Positions 7,918 through 15,449 of a stretch of DNA of 64,000 bases are shown here, one piece after another (the first letter of the stretch is position 1; each line of letters begins with the position of its first letter). The notes beneath the pieces are model-generated. The model did not search any database. It was not told the DNA's origin and was given only the letters and a program-made list of their open reading frames with translations. Where the stretch lies: the NCBI GenBank assembly GCA_038210655.1, contig JBBQWM010000004.1, forward strand, positions 147,554 through 211,553, in the 5' to 3' direction. The stretch is from 54-19 sp038210655 (GTDB lineage Bacteria; Chloroflexota; Chloroflexia; Chloroheliales; Chloroheliaceae). The position numbers and the translations under genes are program-made.

Positions 7918-9351
7918 TCAGACCTCGATTTTACCCCGTTCGGCGGGTTTAACCTCCGAGGTAGCAGGTTCCCCAACCATTTGGGCCATCTTCTCGCCCA
8001 GGCGGATGCTATAATTCTGGCCCCGATCCTGGGGATAAACGTGGGCCATATTAGCCAGATAGACGTTGGGGAGCGGAGTCTGGTGCGGCGGCATTTTGGT
8101 CGGGTAGTCGATGGTTACGATAGGCTGGGCAAAGTTGGTTTTCCAGACCCACGATTTAACTACCCAATCCGGCTCAAAATTCGGCTTGATCCGCTTGAGA
8201 TGAGGCAAAAACTCCGCCAATACTTCCTCGTCCGATTTGTTAAAAAGAGCGTGATCCGGCGGCAAATAGTTACCTAAATAGACCAGATGCTGACCGTCGT
8301 AGTCCGAGGTTGGCATAAAATTGGTATGCTCGACCACCGCCAGGAAAGGATAGCCGGGGTCGTTCACATTCAGCCAGTAAGTATTGCGCTCCTGCTCCTC
8401 GAAAAAGCGTTGCTTGAGCGACAAAACCACACAGTGCGCCCCATAATGTTCAATCGAGTTTGGCCCGGCATATTTCTCGATATAAGAAGCCGGAAGCGCC
8501 TCCTTTGCGATCTGGGTAAAAACGCGGGTCGGAGCGGTTACAACTACTTTATCAAAGATTTCTTCGCGCCCATTGACGGTCAAACTTACCTTGCCGTCCG
8601 GCGTGTTACGCAAGGCGGTTACATCACTATCGAGCCGGATGTCGCCCCCAGCCTTTTCGACCGCCGCGTACATCTTGATATAAAGCTGATGAAACCCACC
8701 CTGCAAATAGCCCAAAAACTGAGTGCGCTCGTGAAAGCGGCTCCACAACCAGGGCATCGCAATCTGATCGTACTTAACACCAAACTTGGCAGTCAGAAGC
8801 GGCTTGAAAATCGCTTCGTAGGCCGATTTACCGACCCATTTCTGAACCCATTTGTTCGCGGTCGTTTTTGATAGCCGGTTATAATTCGACTCGAATTTCA
8901 AATAGGCCCCGGCCAGACCAAATCGCAAGCGGCTGATAAAAGGGATCGGCTTAAATCGCAAAAGGGCCAGCGCCGTATCAATCGCGCTACCCGACAACCG
9001 CCCTAGAATTTTCTTACCCAAGCTGGGAAAACCGACATCCCCAATTGCGCTATCCATCCGATAGATTTTTCCGCCACGCAAAGTGCAGGTCGGCGGGGTC
9101 TTCCAGACCAGTTGGTCGCCCAGGCCCAGTTCGTTGATAAGTCGTACAATGTCCTTGTCGGTCTGGAAAACGTGGTGATAAAATTTTTCCAGGTAGGGGC
9201 CATCCTTACCGCGTTCCGTGACCGGGAAAGATACCGCTAAACCGCCCGGTTCTTTGCCACGCTCGAATACCACCACTTCGTCGCCCAGGGCGGCCCGACG
9301 CAAGGCCAGGGTCAACCCCAACGCGCCACCCCCTACGATGCCTAGTCTCAC
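7918..9351 (-). CDS. FAD-dependent amine oxidase/phytoene desaturase-like oxidoreductase
   Basis: A 477-aa flavoprotein. The N-terminus has the dinucleotide-binding fold (RLGIVGGGALGLTLALRRAALGD with a following acidic VVVFERG) and the PGGLA motif of the protoporphyrinogen oxidase/amine oxidase superfamily. Later parts carry a substrate-domain helix set and the C-terminal FAD contact NVYLANMAHVYPQDRGQNYSIRLG. Relatives act on porphyrins, carotenoid precursors, polyamines or sugar nucleotides; the substrate here is unknown. The start is GTG with AGAGGA 11 bases upstream. lgt lies upstream on the same strand, separated by 89 bases holding a repeat hairpin. Confidence 0.8.
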   Translation of the reverse strand: MRLGIVGGGALGLTLALRRAALGDEVVVFERGKEPGGLAVSFPVTERGKDGPYLEKFYHHVFQTDKDIVRLINELGLGDQLVWKTPPTCTLRGGKIYRMDSAIGDVGFPSLGKKILGRLSGSAIDTALALLRFKPIPFISRLRFGLAGAYLKFESNYNRLSKTTANKWVQKWVGKSAYEAIFKPLLTAKFGVKYDQIAMPWLWSRFHERTQFLGYLQGGFHQLYIKMYAAVEKAGGDIRLDSDVTALRNTPDGKVSLTVNGREEIFDKVVVTAPTRVFTQIAKEALPASYIEKYAGPNSIEHYGAHCVVLSLKQRFFEEQERNTYWLNVNDPGYPFLAVVEHTNFMPTSDYDGQHLVYLGNYLPPDHALFNKSDEEVLAEFLPHLKRIKPNFEPDWVVKSWVWKTNFAQPIVTIDYPTKMPPHQTPLPNVYLANMAHVYPQDRGQNYSIRLGEKMAQMVGEPATSEVKPAERGKIEV

Positions 9352-9380
9352 TTAATTTTGGTTCCTCTCAATTTTTTAAT

Positions 9381-9417
9381 AGGTGTCAGGTATCAGGTGT
9401 AAAATCTACCTGACACC
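9381..9417. repeat. AGGTGTCAGG repeat hairpin
   Basis: GGTGTCAGGTA (9382-9392) and TACCTGACACC (9407-9417) form a perfect 11-bp stem with a 14-base loop that itself holds another copy of CAGGTGT. Related copies lie at 25601-25646 and 63846-63873. It sits between lgt and the oxidoreductase gene. Confidence 0.65.
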
Positions 9418-9440
9418 CCGACCCCTTTGCTATGTCAGGT

Positions 9441-10904
9441 TTAGCTGGTCTTATCCCCGGTAGTCGATTCGCCACCCGCCTCGGCCGGTAAGCCTTCATC
9501 GGATAAAGCGTTGTCGGTTTCGGTCTCACCAAGCATAACGTCAGAAGGCCCCTCGTGAGTTTCGCCCGACTGGGTATCCGATTCGCCACTACTCCCGCTA
9601 TCGTGGGTGATGTCCGAAGTATCCGAATCCAGGTCTAACGTTGGTATTGGCATTACCTTAGCTCCTTCTCGATCTGCTTGATCCGCTACAGTTTCTACTT
9701 CATCCATTTCCGCATCATCGCCAGTGCCTTCTGGTTCGACCACCGCAACCTGTTCGGTCGGCAGAGTAGCGACCGCACCTGTCCCACCGGCAACCGCCGC
9801 CAGTGGAGCCAACCGCATCGAGAGGGCTTCGGTAATTGGGAAGGCTTTACGATGGCGGTAGAACAGCAAAAACCCGGCGACCAAAATCGCCACGATAGCC
9901 GTCACCTGGGCCGAACGTATACCGTTGGGTGGGCCACCGATAACGTACAGGCTGTCGGTACGCAAACTCTCGGTAAAGAACCGCCCTATCGAATAGATCA
10001 CCCAATAGAGCAGAAAAATATCGCCATCACGCAGCTTGATCTTAAAACGCCGCTCGATAGTCTTAGGTTTCATAATACAGTAAAACAGGATCAAAAACGT
10101 AAAATAGTTCCAGAGCGACTCGTAGAAAAAGGTCGGGTGAAAGAGGGCATCTTTGGAAAGCCCGCCGCTCTTGAGTTGGCCGTTGGGCAGCAAACTATTT
10201 GGGCAAAGGGTGTCATCGGTGCCGGGAGTTGCGCCACTGGTGCGATACTCGCAAGGGATTTTGATCCCCCAAAAGTATTTAGTCTCGCGGCCATACGCCT
10301 CGTTATTCATAAAGTTACCCCAGCGTCCCATCCCTTGCGCCAGAATCAAGCCGGGAGCCACAAAATCGGCGAACCGCCAGATGTTAAAGCGCGGAAAAGT
10401 ACTCTCTTGGCGGGCAAGACGGCGATTGTAGAACCAGCCGTAACCCAATGTACCGAGGATACCACCAACTACGGCTCCCTGGATCGCAATGCCACCGCGC
10501 CAGATTTCGATAGCCCCGGCGTGGTTGGGATTGCCAACGCTAAACAGATAGTCTTTGTAGCCCTGAAAAGTAAAGGCGACGTACCAAAGGCGAGCCATTA
10601 CGATGCCCGATACCAGCAAGACGGGTAATACTCGCCAGACGTGATCCGGGTCGTCGCCCCGCCGTTGGGCCAAAAACTGAGCCAGGAACGAAGCAACGAT
10701 CACGCCGCCGGTAATGATTATGCCGTACCAGCGAAAGGCCAGGCTGCCTAGCGAGAAAAAGATCGGGTTGTTGCCCTCACCCAAGCGCAGCAACAAAAAC
10801 AGCCCGATTATAAATGCGTAGGCCAGCACAATGCCGTACCAACTTAACACGACTTTCGATAATTTGAACTTACGACGGGAGGGGGTAACTGATACCGATG
10901 CCAT
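9441..10904 (-). CDS. lgt: Prolipoprotein diacylglyceryl transferase with acidic C-terminal tail
   Basis: Lgt moves diacylglycerol from phosphatidylglycerol to the lipobox Cys of pre-lipoproteins in the cytoplasmic membrane. The protein has seven or more membrane segments and the Lgt signature at 201-215 (GMGRWGNFMNNEAYG). Two things are unusual. It is 487 aa instead of about 280-300: it has an extra N-terminal segment and, from about residue 375, a soluble tail very rich in Asp, Glu, Ser and Thr. Also, the motif that contains the important His in E. coli Lgt (HGG) reads IAIQGAV here, with Gln at 152. The ATG is preceded by AAGGAG at 10 bases. The call itself is secure. Confidence 0.92.
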   Translation of the reverse strand: MASVSVTPSRRKFKLSKVVLSWYGIVLAYAFIIGLFLLLRLGEGNNPIFFSLGSLAFRWYGIIITGGVIVASFLAQFLAQRRGDDPDHVWRVLPVLLVSGIVMARLWYVAFTFQGYKDYLFSVGNPNHAGAIEIWRGGIAIQGAVVGGILGTLGYGWFYNRRLARQESTFPRFNIWRFADFVAPGLILAQGMGRWGNFMNNEAYGRETKYFWGIKIPCEYRTSGATPGTDDTLCPNSLLPNGQLKSGGLSKDALFHPTFFYESLWNYFTFLILFYCIMKPKTIERRFKIKLRDGDIFLLYWVIYSIGRFFTESLRTDSLYVIGGPPNGIRSAQVTAIVAILVAGFLLFYRHRKAFPITEALSMRLAPLAAVAGGTGAVATLPTEQVAVVEPEGTGDDAEMDEVETVADQADREGAKVMPIPTLDLDSDTSDITHDSGSSGESDTQSGETHEGPSDVMLGETETDNALSDEGLPAEAGGESTTGDKTS

Positions 10905-11041
10905 CCGAGTAATACTCCTTAATTAACAAACCTTATTAACCTTGCCACAATTTCCATTTTTTGCCTGCCTATTATATACCAAAAGCGGCTTTGCCACCTA
11001 GCTTTTCTAATGCCGCGAGTGTGCATTAGTTTTTGGCAAAC

Positions 11042-11335
11042 TTAGCCGAGAACTACCTGGCTGCCGGGCGTAAAAAGCAACCCTAGTAGGGCCGTCAGCC
11101 CCAACCCAAGTTGGTAGGCCCGTTGCCAGTCCCAGGTGCGGCCCATCTGTAAGGCGGCCCCCGCCCCGGACAACCGATAACCTACTTCCAATCGTCGGGA
11201 ACGGGCCGGAGCAAGTGGCGCTCGGCTTTGCAACCGGCGCTGTATCGCCGCCCAACCGTCCAGATCGTCCGGCACAACCTGGGTGGCGTAATCGGTTAGA
11301 ACTCTCGTTATGAGTTGTTCCTGGGCCTTTTTCAT
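11042..11335 (-). CDS. Small membrane protein, probable anti-sigma partner
   Basis: A 97-aa protein with a soluble N-terminal half (QEQLITRVLTDYATQVVPDDLDGWAAIQRRL) and one membrane helix near the C-terminus (LGLGLTALLGLLF). I chose the ATG at 11335, with GGAGGG 12 bases upstream lying inside the end of the sigma gene; a TTG further up is in frame. It starts four bases after the stop of the ECF sigma factor, so the two are probably translationally coupled. The position, the cytoplasmic N-terminus and the single membrane span fit an anti-sigma factor, although the Cys/His zinc motif of ZAS anti-sigmas is absent. Function is inferred from context. Confidence 0.6.
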   Translation of the reverse strand: MKKAQEQLITRVLTDYATQVVPDDLDGWAAIQRRLQSRAPLAPARSRRLEVGYRLSGAGAALQMGRTWDWQRAYQLGLGLTALLGLLFTPGSQVVLG

Positions 11336-11339
11336 CTGC

Positions 11340-11900
11340 TCACTTCCCTCCAAAACTAATCAGAGTTCGCAACCTTTGCCGGGCGCTATGTAACCGCCAT
11401 TTGACCGTACCGGGAGCGCATTGTTCGCGGTCGGCCATCTCGGTTTCGCTCAACCCGAGGTAGTAACGTTGGACAATCGCGGCACGTTGGGGTGGCGAAA
11501 GCTGTCCCAGTGCCTCCCAAACTTTCTGGCGTAGCTCAACCTCGTCCCAAAATTGGTCGGGGCCGGGGTGCGGGTCGGCAATAAGCTCGACTAGCTTTTC
11601 TTCCTGACCGGGCGCAATATATTCGAGCGATATATTACGTCGGTCGCGGCTGATCGTATTGATCGCCTCATTCACCACGCTGCGTAAGAACCAGGGGCCA
11701 AACGAACGCTCTGGATCAAATTGGTCGATCCGTTCGTAGGCCCGGATAAAAGCGTTCTGGACCACATCCTCGGCCAGCGATTTATCACGAGTGACCAAAA
11801 AAGCGGCCCGCACCGCCCGCACGTAATACTGGTTGACCAGCGGTTCCAGCCCACCAATATCACCCTGTTTTAGTCGCTCTATCGCCTGAGCTTCGTTCAT
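11340..11900 (-). CDS. ECF-type RNA polymerase sigma factor
   Basis: A 186-aa sigma factor with region 2 (YYVRAVRAAFLVTRD, DVVQNAFIRAYERIDQFD, FGPWFLRSVVNEAINTISRD) and region 4 (LSPPQRAAIVQRYYLGLSETEMADREQCAPGTVKWRLHSARQRL). The linker between the regions is longer than usual (LEYIAPGQEEKLVELIADPHPGPDQ). It starts at an ATG at 11900. The next gene downstream begins four bases later and encodes a single-pass membrane protein, which is the usual arrangement of a sigma/anti-sigma pair responding to a surface signal. It belongs to a different subgroup from the sigma factor at 7265-7822. Confidence 0.9.
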   Translation of the reverse strand: MNEAQAIERLKQGDIGGLEPLVNQYYVRAVRAAFLVTRDKSLAEDVVQNAFIRAYERIDQFDPERSFGPWFLRSVVNEAINTISRDRRNISLEYIAPGQEEKLVELIADPHPGPDQFWDEVELRQKVWEALGQLSPPQRAAIVQRYYLGLSETEMADREQCAPGTVKWRLHSARQRLRTLISFGGK

Positions 11901-11947
11901 TCGGTACCTTTAACTATAGGACTTTCGCTTGAGCCAAACCCTTATCT

Positions 11948-12051
11948 GTAACTACTCAGGCCGGGCGACCACACAGGGTCGCCCCTACCCAAAATTCGTT
12001 GTAGGGGCGACCCTGTGTGGTCGCCCAAATGGAGGTAGGTTGAGTAGTTAC
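11948..12051. repeat. MITE-like palindromic element, GGGCGACC core (copy 1)
   Basis: The ends are GTAACTACTCAG (11948 on) and its complement ending at 12051 (TTGAGTAGTTAC). Inside is an inverted repeat with arms 11963-11988 and 12001-12026, based on GGGCGACC and GGGTCGCCCCTAC. A close copy lies at 23500-23602; the same ends frame a different core at 58312-58432. No gene is in the gap; the rest up to 12223 shows nothing I recognise. Confidence 0.8.
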
Positions 12052-12223
12052 CAATATCTCTACATTTTGCTGTAGGTTCACAAGCGAAAGTCCTGAGATA
12101 AAATTGAGGCAGTCTAAACGCCTTCTATTAGTAATACAAATTGGTCGATCAAAAGGTTGGGTCTTTTTAGGCATATTGGGCGAAATTAAAATATTTCGGG
12201 CCAATTTAAGTTGAATAATAGGT

Positions 12224-13057
12224 TCAAGTAATAGCACCGGGCGGACGACGCAAAAGCAAAATATCGCTGGCGCTAAAGAGCGGGCCGACCTTTAACCCAA
12301 GCCGAGTGTAAAGACTGGGCGGTACGCCGATGTCGGCCAGATAAAGTTCGCCGATAAAAGAGGCTGCCTGGCTCTGAATATGCGCCAGACGCGGCAAGCC
12401 CAGGGCCAACGTCGCCTGGGCCTCGACCGTCAAATTGTTGGGCGGGACTGCTTCGCCATCAGGGGGAAGACCGCTTGGCAAATCAAGCGCAATTATCGGC
12501 GGGCCACCCACCTGCCGTAAAATCTGGAGCAAGAAAGCTTCCGACCCACCGGGCCGACCGTGTAGCCCGCCGCCAATCAACGCATCCAGCACTAATTGGC
12601 TTTGCCGCAAAACCGCCACCAGCTTTGAGGCTGGTAACAGGTTTTGGGTCTGGGTCGGCAAGCCGATCCGATCTAACAAGCGTTGTTGATGCGCTGCAAA
12701 CGGCCCCAAAGTCTCGACTGACCGTGATAATACAACTGATACTTGCGCCCCAGCATTGGCGAGATAACGGGCCGCGACCAGCCCAACTGCGCCACAACCG
12801 CCCGCCCCCGCTAGTACCGTCACGCTCTGATCTTGCAGCTTGCCACCAAGCTGTCGTCGGGTCAGGGATACTAGGGCGCGTCCGGCATTTTCCAGCAACA
12901 CAAGCTGACCTACCCGGTATTCCTCCATCATCAGTCGGTAAACCTCTTGCATTTGACCCTGACTGAGAGCGGGAAGAGTCGAATTCGACTCTTCCGTAGA
13001 AGATGGGGGACGCGATGTAAGTGGCTGAGTCATTCCTTTTTTTTCAAAAAGTTGCAA
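12224..13057 (-). CDS. YjeF N-terminal domain protein (NAD(P)H-hydrate epimerase-like)
   Basis: A 277-aa protein with the YjeF_N Rossmann-like fold: MMEEYRVGQLVLLENAGRALV, then VTVLAGAGGCGAVGLVAARYL, LDALIGGGL and ALDLPSGL. Typical members epimerise damaged NAD(P)H hydrates and carry GNNGGDG in the second motif; here it reads GAGGCGAVG, losing the Asn and Asp residues, while the Asp in LDALIG is kept. The C-terminal dehydratase domain found in many bacterial fusions is absent. Activity is therefore uncertain. The start is either the TTG at 13057 (GAGG 13 bases upstream) or the ATG at 13033. It lies 53 bases after the CysRS/MshC-family gene, in the same direction. Confidence 0.72.
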   Translation of the reverse strand: MQLFEKKGMTQPLTSRPPSSTEESNSTLPALSQGQMQEVYRLMMEEYRVGQLVLLENAGRALVSLTRRQLGGKLQDQSVTVLAGAGGCGAVGLVAARYLANAGAQVSVVLSRSVETLGPFAAHQQRLLDRIGLPTQTQNLLPASKLVAVLRQSQLVLDALIGGGLHGRPGGSEAFLLQILRQVGGPPIIALDLPSGLPPDGEAVPPNNLTVEAQATLALGLPRLAHIQSQAASFIGELYLADIGVPPSLYTRLGLKVGPLFSASDILLLRRPPGAIT

Positions 13058-13110
13058 TCTGGATTTGCTACCTCACTGACTTCGAGTCCCGGTTAGTCCT
13101 GACTTTTGAT

Positions 13111-14322
13111 TTACTCTGCCAGAGGCAACCCCAATAAACCCGTCATGTAGCGCAACTGCGATTGACCTTCTGAACCGGATTGTCCTTCTAAAATGGCCTT
13201 CGCCAGCCCTACCAGACTTTCGGTGGCCTTTGGCGTATCCAGGTCGTCGTCCATTGCGGCATAAAAGCGGCTTGACCATTGTTCAGCCTGACCAGAATCA
13301 CTCACGTTAGCTTCCAAAGCCTGACGCAACAAAGCGGCCTGCTGTTCGGCCTGATCGAGGGCGGCTACATCAAAATGGAGCGGGGTACGATAATGGGCCG
13401 CGCCCAACAAATAAAGCCGAAGCGCGTCGGCTGAATGAGTTTTTAGCACGTCGTGGATCAGGATCAAATTGCCGAGCGACTTGCTCATTTTCTCGCCACC
13501 CAGATACAGCATCGCCACGTGCAGCCAATAGCGCACAAAGGGCGATTTGCCGCTCACCGTTTCGCTCTGGGCGATTTCGCTACTGTGGTGGGGGAAGATC
13601 AAATCGGCGCCGCTACCGTGAATTTCAAACTGCGGGCCAAGTTCGGTCAGGCTGATCGTGCTACACTCGATATGCCAACCCGGTCGGCCTGCGCCCCATT
13701 CGCTTTCCCAGGCCGGTTCACCCGGTTGGGTCGCTTGCCACACGATAAAATCGAGGTCACTTTCTTTGGCCGGGTTGCCGGGTCGGTCAACCAAACTATC
13801 CTCGGCGGCAGCCCTGGCCTTTTCGAGCAACTCGGCTGTCCCCAGATGGGCTAACGCACCATAAGTGGGAAAACTGGCTGCCCGAAAATAAACGTTGCCA
13901 TCGCTGGCCTGATAAGCCGCACCCATCTCTACCAGCTTGCCGACCGTTTCTTTGATCGGCTCGATCACACTGCTGGCCGGGACATAGCGGTCGAAGGGCA
14001 GGCAATTGATGGCCGCCAGACCATCCAGGTAAATCTGGTTCCAACGCTGAGACAGTTCGTCGTAAGGCACGTTGTCACGCCGGGCGCGTTTGATAATATC
14101 ATCGTCAATATCGGTCAGGTTTTGGACGTGCTGCACCTGGTAGCCACTATGCTCCAAATAGCGATGTAGCACGTCAAAGACGGTCGCGACCAAAGCATGC
14201 CCCATATGGCTGGTATCGTAGGGAGTGACCCCACAAACGTAGATACGGGCCAGTTTGCCACCGGGGTCGGCGGATTTAAATTCTTCTTTTTGTTGCGAAA
14301 GACTATTATAAAGCTTTAGCAT
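13111..14322 (-). CDS. Cysteinyl-tRNA synthetase/MshC-family ligase
   Basis: A 403-aa class I synthetase-fold enzyme that activates cysteine. Zinc ligands C30, C220, H245 and E249 are present; the HIGH-type motif is SHMGH (38-42) and KMSKS is at 278-282. True CysRS is usually about 460 aa and begins CGPTVYD-HIGNAR; this protein reads CGVTPYDTSHMGHA, has DRPGNPAKESDLDFIVWQA and GRPGWHIECSTISL, and ends soon after DDDLDTPKA. These features are closer to MshC, the mycothiol enzyme that joins cysteine to GlcN-inositol. It may be a CysRS of that shape or a true MshC relative; no other mycothiol gene is in the window. The ATG follows AGGAGCAAATATTCCCAA. Confidence 0.8.
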   Translation of the reverse strand: MLKLYNSLSQQKEEFKSADPGGKLARIYVCGVTPYDTSHMGHALVATVFDVLHRYLEHSGYQVQHVQNLTDIDDDIIKRARRDNVPYDELSQRWNQIYLDGLAAINCLPFDRYVPASSVIEPIKETVGKLVEMGAAYQASDGNVYFRAASFPTYGALAHLGTAELLEKARAAAEDSLVDRPGNPAKESDLDFIVWQATQPGEPAWESEWGAGRPGWHIECSTISLTELGPQFEIHGSGADLIFPHHSSEIAQSETVSGKSPFVRYWLHVAMLYLGGEKMSKSLGNLILIHDVLKTHSADALRLYLLGAAHYRTPLHFDVAALDQAEQQAALLRQALEANVSDSGQAEQWSSRFYAAMDDDLDTPKATESLVGLAKAILEGQSGSEGQSQLRYMTGLLGLPLAE

Positions 14323-14774
14323 TTGGGAATATTTGCTCCTGTATCTTGTAATAATTAGGCTGAATAAAAAACTACAGTCCCGTTTGGCTGTTTCAATAAA
14401 CTGTTGTTCTTATACCTGGTATTCTAACCCATGAGGGACGGTTGGTCGAGTCGGAAGGGATGAAGAGATGAGCTTCACAAATTTGCAATTTGGGTCGGGC
14501 AACCTAATTCCGGCTGGACTAGCTTAACTCTTTTTTGATGCTCACACCTCTTAGTGCTTGCGCTTTCATAATTAAGTTGTAAAATACATTCGTTGGGATA
14601 TTACCACTTACCACTACGCAATTTTAATTTACTAAAAAAAGCCTGGAAAGTCGTTTAACAATCTTAAGCGTGTTATAAACCAAATGACCGGGGATTAATT
14701 TCGATTTAGATCGGCTCGTCTTTAGTCGGCAAGCCCTTGCGCCAGCCCTAGACCCAAGAAAGGATTAGAAAACC
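14323..14774. other. 452-base non-coding gap
   Basis: No reading frame of note. A possible weak plus-strand promoter, TTGCGC (14558-14563) and TAAAAT (14580-14585) with a 16-base spacer, could drive the gene at 14775. Otherwise I see nothing definable. Confidence 0.3.
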
Positions 14775-15143
14775 ATGTCCAACCAACATTCAGATATTAC
14801 CATTGAGATTTATTCTGATCTTCCTCAGCAAGAACTCTGGAATACCGAAGAGGAATTAAGACAGGTTGAAGGGGTCAAAGAGGTCGATTTGCAGGAGTCG
14901 AAAGGGTTTGAGAGCCTCGATCCGCAGATGGTCGCCGCCGCCATTTTCATTTCCCTCAATGTCGTTGAGCAAAGTCTGAATGTAACGGGCCGTATTCAGA
15001 AGATGGCCCAAATCCTCTATAACCTGACCCATTCTAAAACCGGCCAGGAGCAGCGCAAAGTAACCATTACCAAAAAAGACGGCACCAAAATCGAGCTACA
15101 GGGTTTGTCGGATAAACAAATCGAGAAGCTTTTAGCCGATTAG
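14775..15143 (+). CDS. Small EACC1-like protein (conflict-system associated)
   Basis: A 122-aa protein: an N-terminal beta-alpha-beta part (ITIEIYSDLPQQEL, TEEELRQVEGVKEVDLQ), a central hydrophobic helix (LDPQMVAAAIFISLNVVEQSL), then RKVTITKKDGTKIELQGLS and a final helix. This order resembles the effector-associated constant component 1 (EACC1) domain described from NTP-dependent bacterial conflict systems, where it accompanies caspase-like or trypsin-like effectors. The match is by pattern only. Start is ATG at 14775, with AAAGGA about nine bases upstream. No effector of known type follows; instead a 46-aa frame and a terminator do. It could equally be an unrelated small protein. Confidence 0.5.
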   Translation: MSNQHSDITIEIYSDLPQQELWNTEEELRQVEGVKEVDLQESKGFESLDPQMVAAAIFISLNVVEQSLNVTGRIQKMAQILYNLTHSKTGQEQRKVTITKKDGTKIELQGLSDKQIEKLLAD

Positions 15144-15228
15144 CCGCCCCGTTAGATGAGGTTCAAGCCATGACACCCGATCGGATTTAACTGAAGTGGA
15201 TTTACGTGAAGTAACTTGGGGGTATTCA

Positions 15229-15369
15229 ATGGTGGGTAAAAGGAAGTTTCAACTAAAAGTGTCAGGCTTAAAATTGAAAGGTATAAAAAATCTTGACCCT
15301 GCTTTGTACTCATATTTGAGTCGTGGAGGGGCAATCTTCGAAGAAGAGGCAAAGAAAGCGCAAAAGTGA
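15229..15369 (+). CDS. Small 46-aa protein downstream of the EACC1-like gene
   Basis: The frame starts ATG GTG GGT (15229) and ends TGA (15367-15369). The product is basic at the start (MVGKRKFQLKVSG), has a possible amphipathic middle (IKNLDPALYSYLSRGGAIF) and a charged end (EEEAKKAQK). GGGGG lies six bases before the ATG, a poor ribosome site; an in-frame GTG 33 bases upstream is an alternative. It sits 85 bases after the EACC1-like gene and 34 bases before a strong terminator on the same strand, so both are probably on one transcript. I recognise no family. It may be a genuine small gene or the remnant of a longer one. Confidence 0.4.
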   Translation: MVGKRKFQLKVSGLKLKGIKNLDPALYSYLSRGGAIFEEEAKKAQK

Positions 15370-15403
15370 GAGCGATTTGGTAAAACGCCCAGGCTATTGA
15401 TCG

Positions 15404-15441
15404 GGCAGTGGTCGGCGCTTTGGCCCGACCACTGCCTTTTT
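15404..15441 (+). terminator. Strong intrinsic terminator
   Basis: Perfect 12-bp stem GGCAGTGGTCGG/CCGACCACTGCC (15404-15415, 15425-15436), 9-base loop, then TTTTT. It ends the EACC1-like transcript and may also act, more weakly, for the convergent pirin gene. Confidence 0.85.
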
Positions 15442-15449
15442 ATACAGAA

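Noticed and set aside
9678..10628. 316-codon open frame opposite lgt
   Set aside because: It lies antisense to a clear Lgt; the translated sequence has no fold-like pattern and no ribosome site.
11948..12051. Insertion sequence
   Set aside because: No transposase frame inside; only about 100 bases, so a MITE-like palindrome at most.
13060..13100. tRNA-like TTCGAGTCC
   Set aside because: No acceptor or anticodon stems can be drawn around it.
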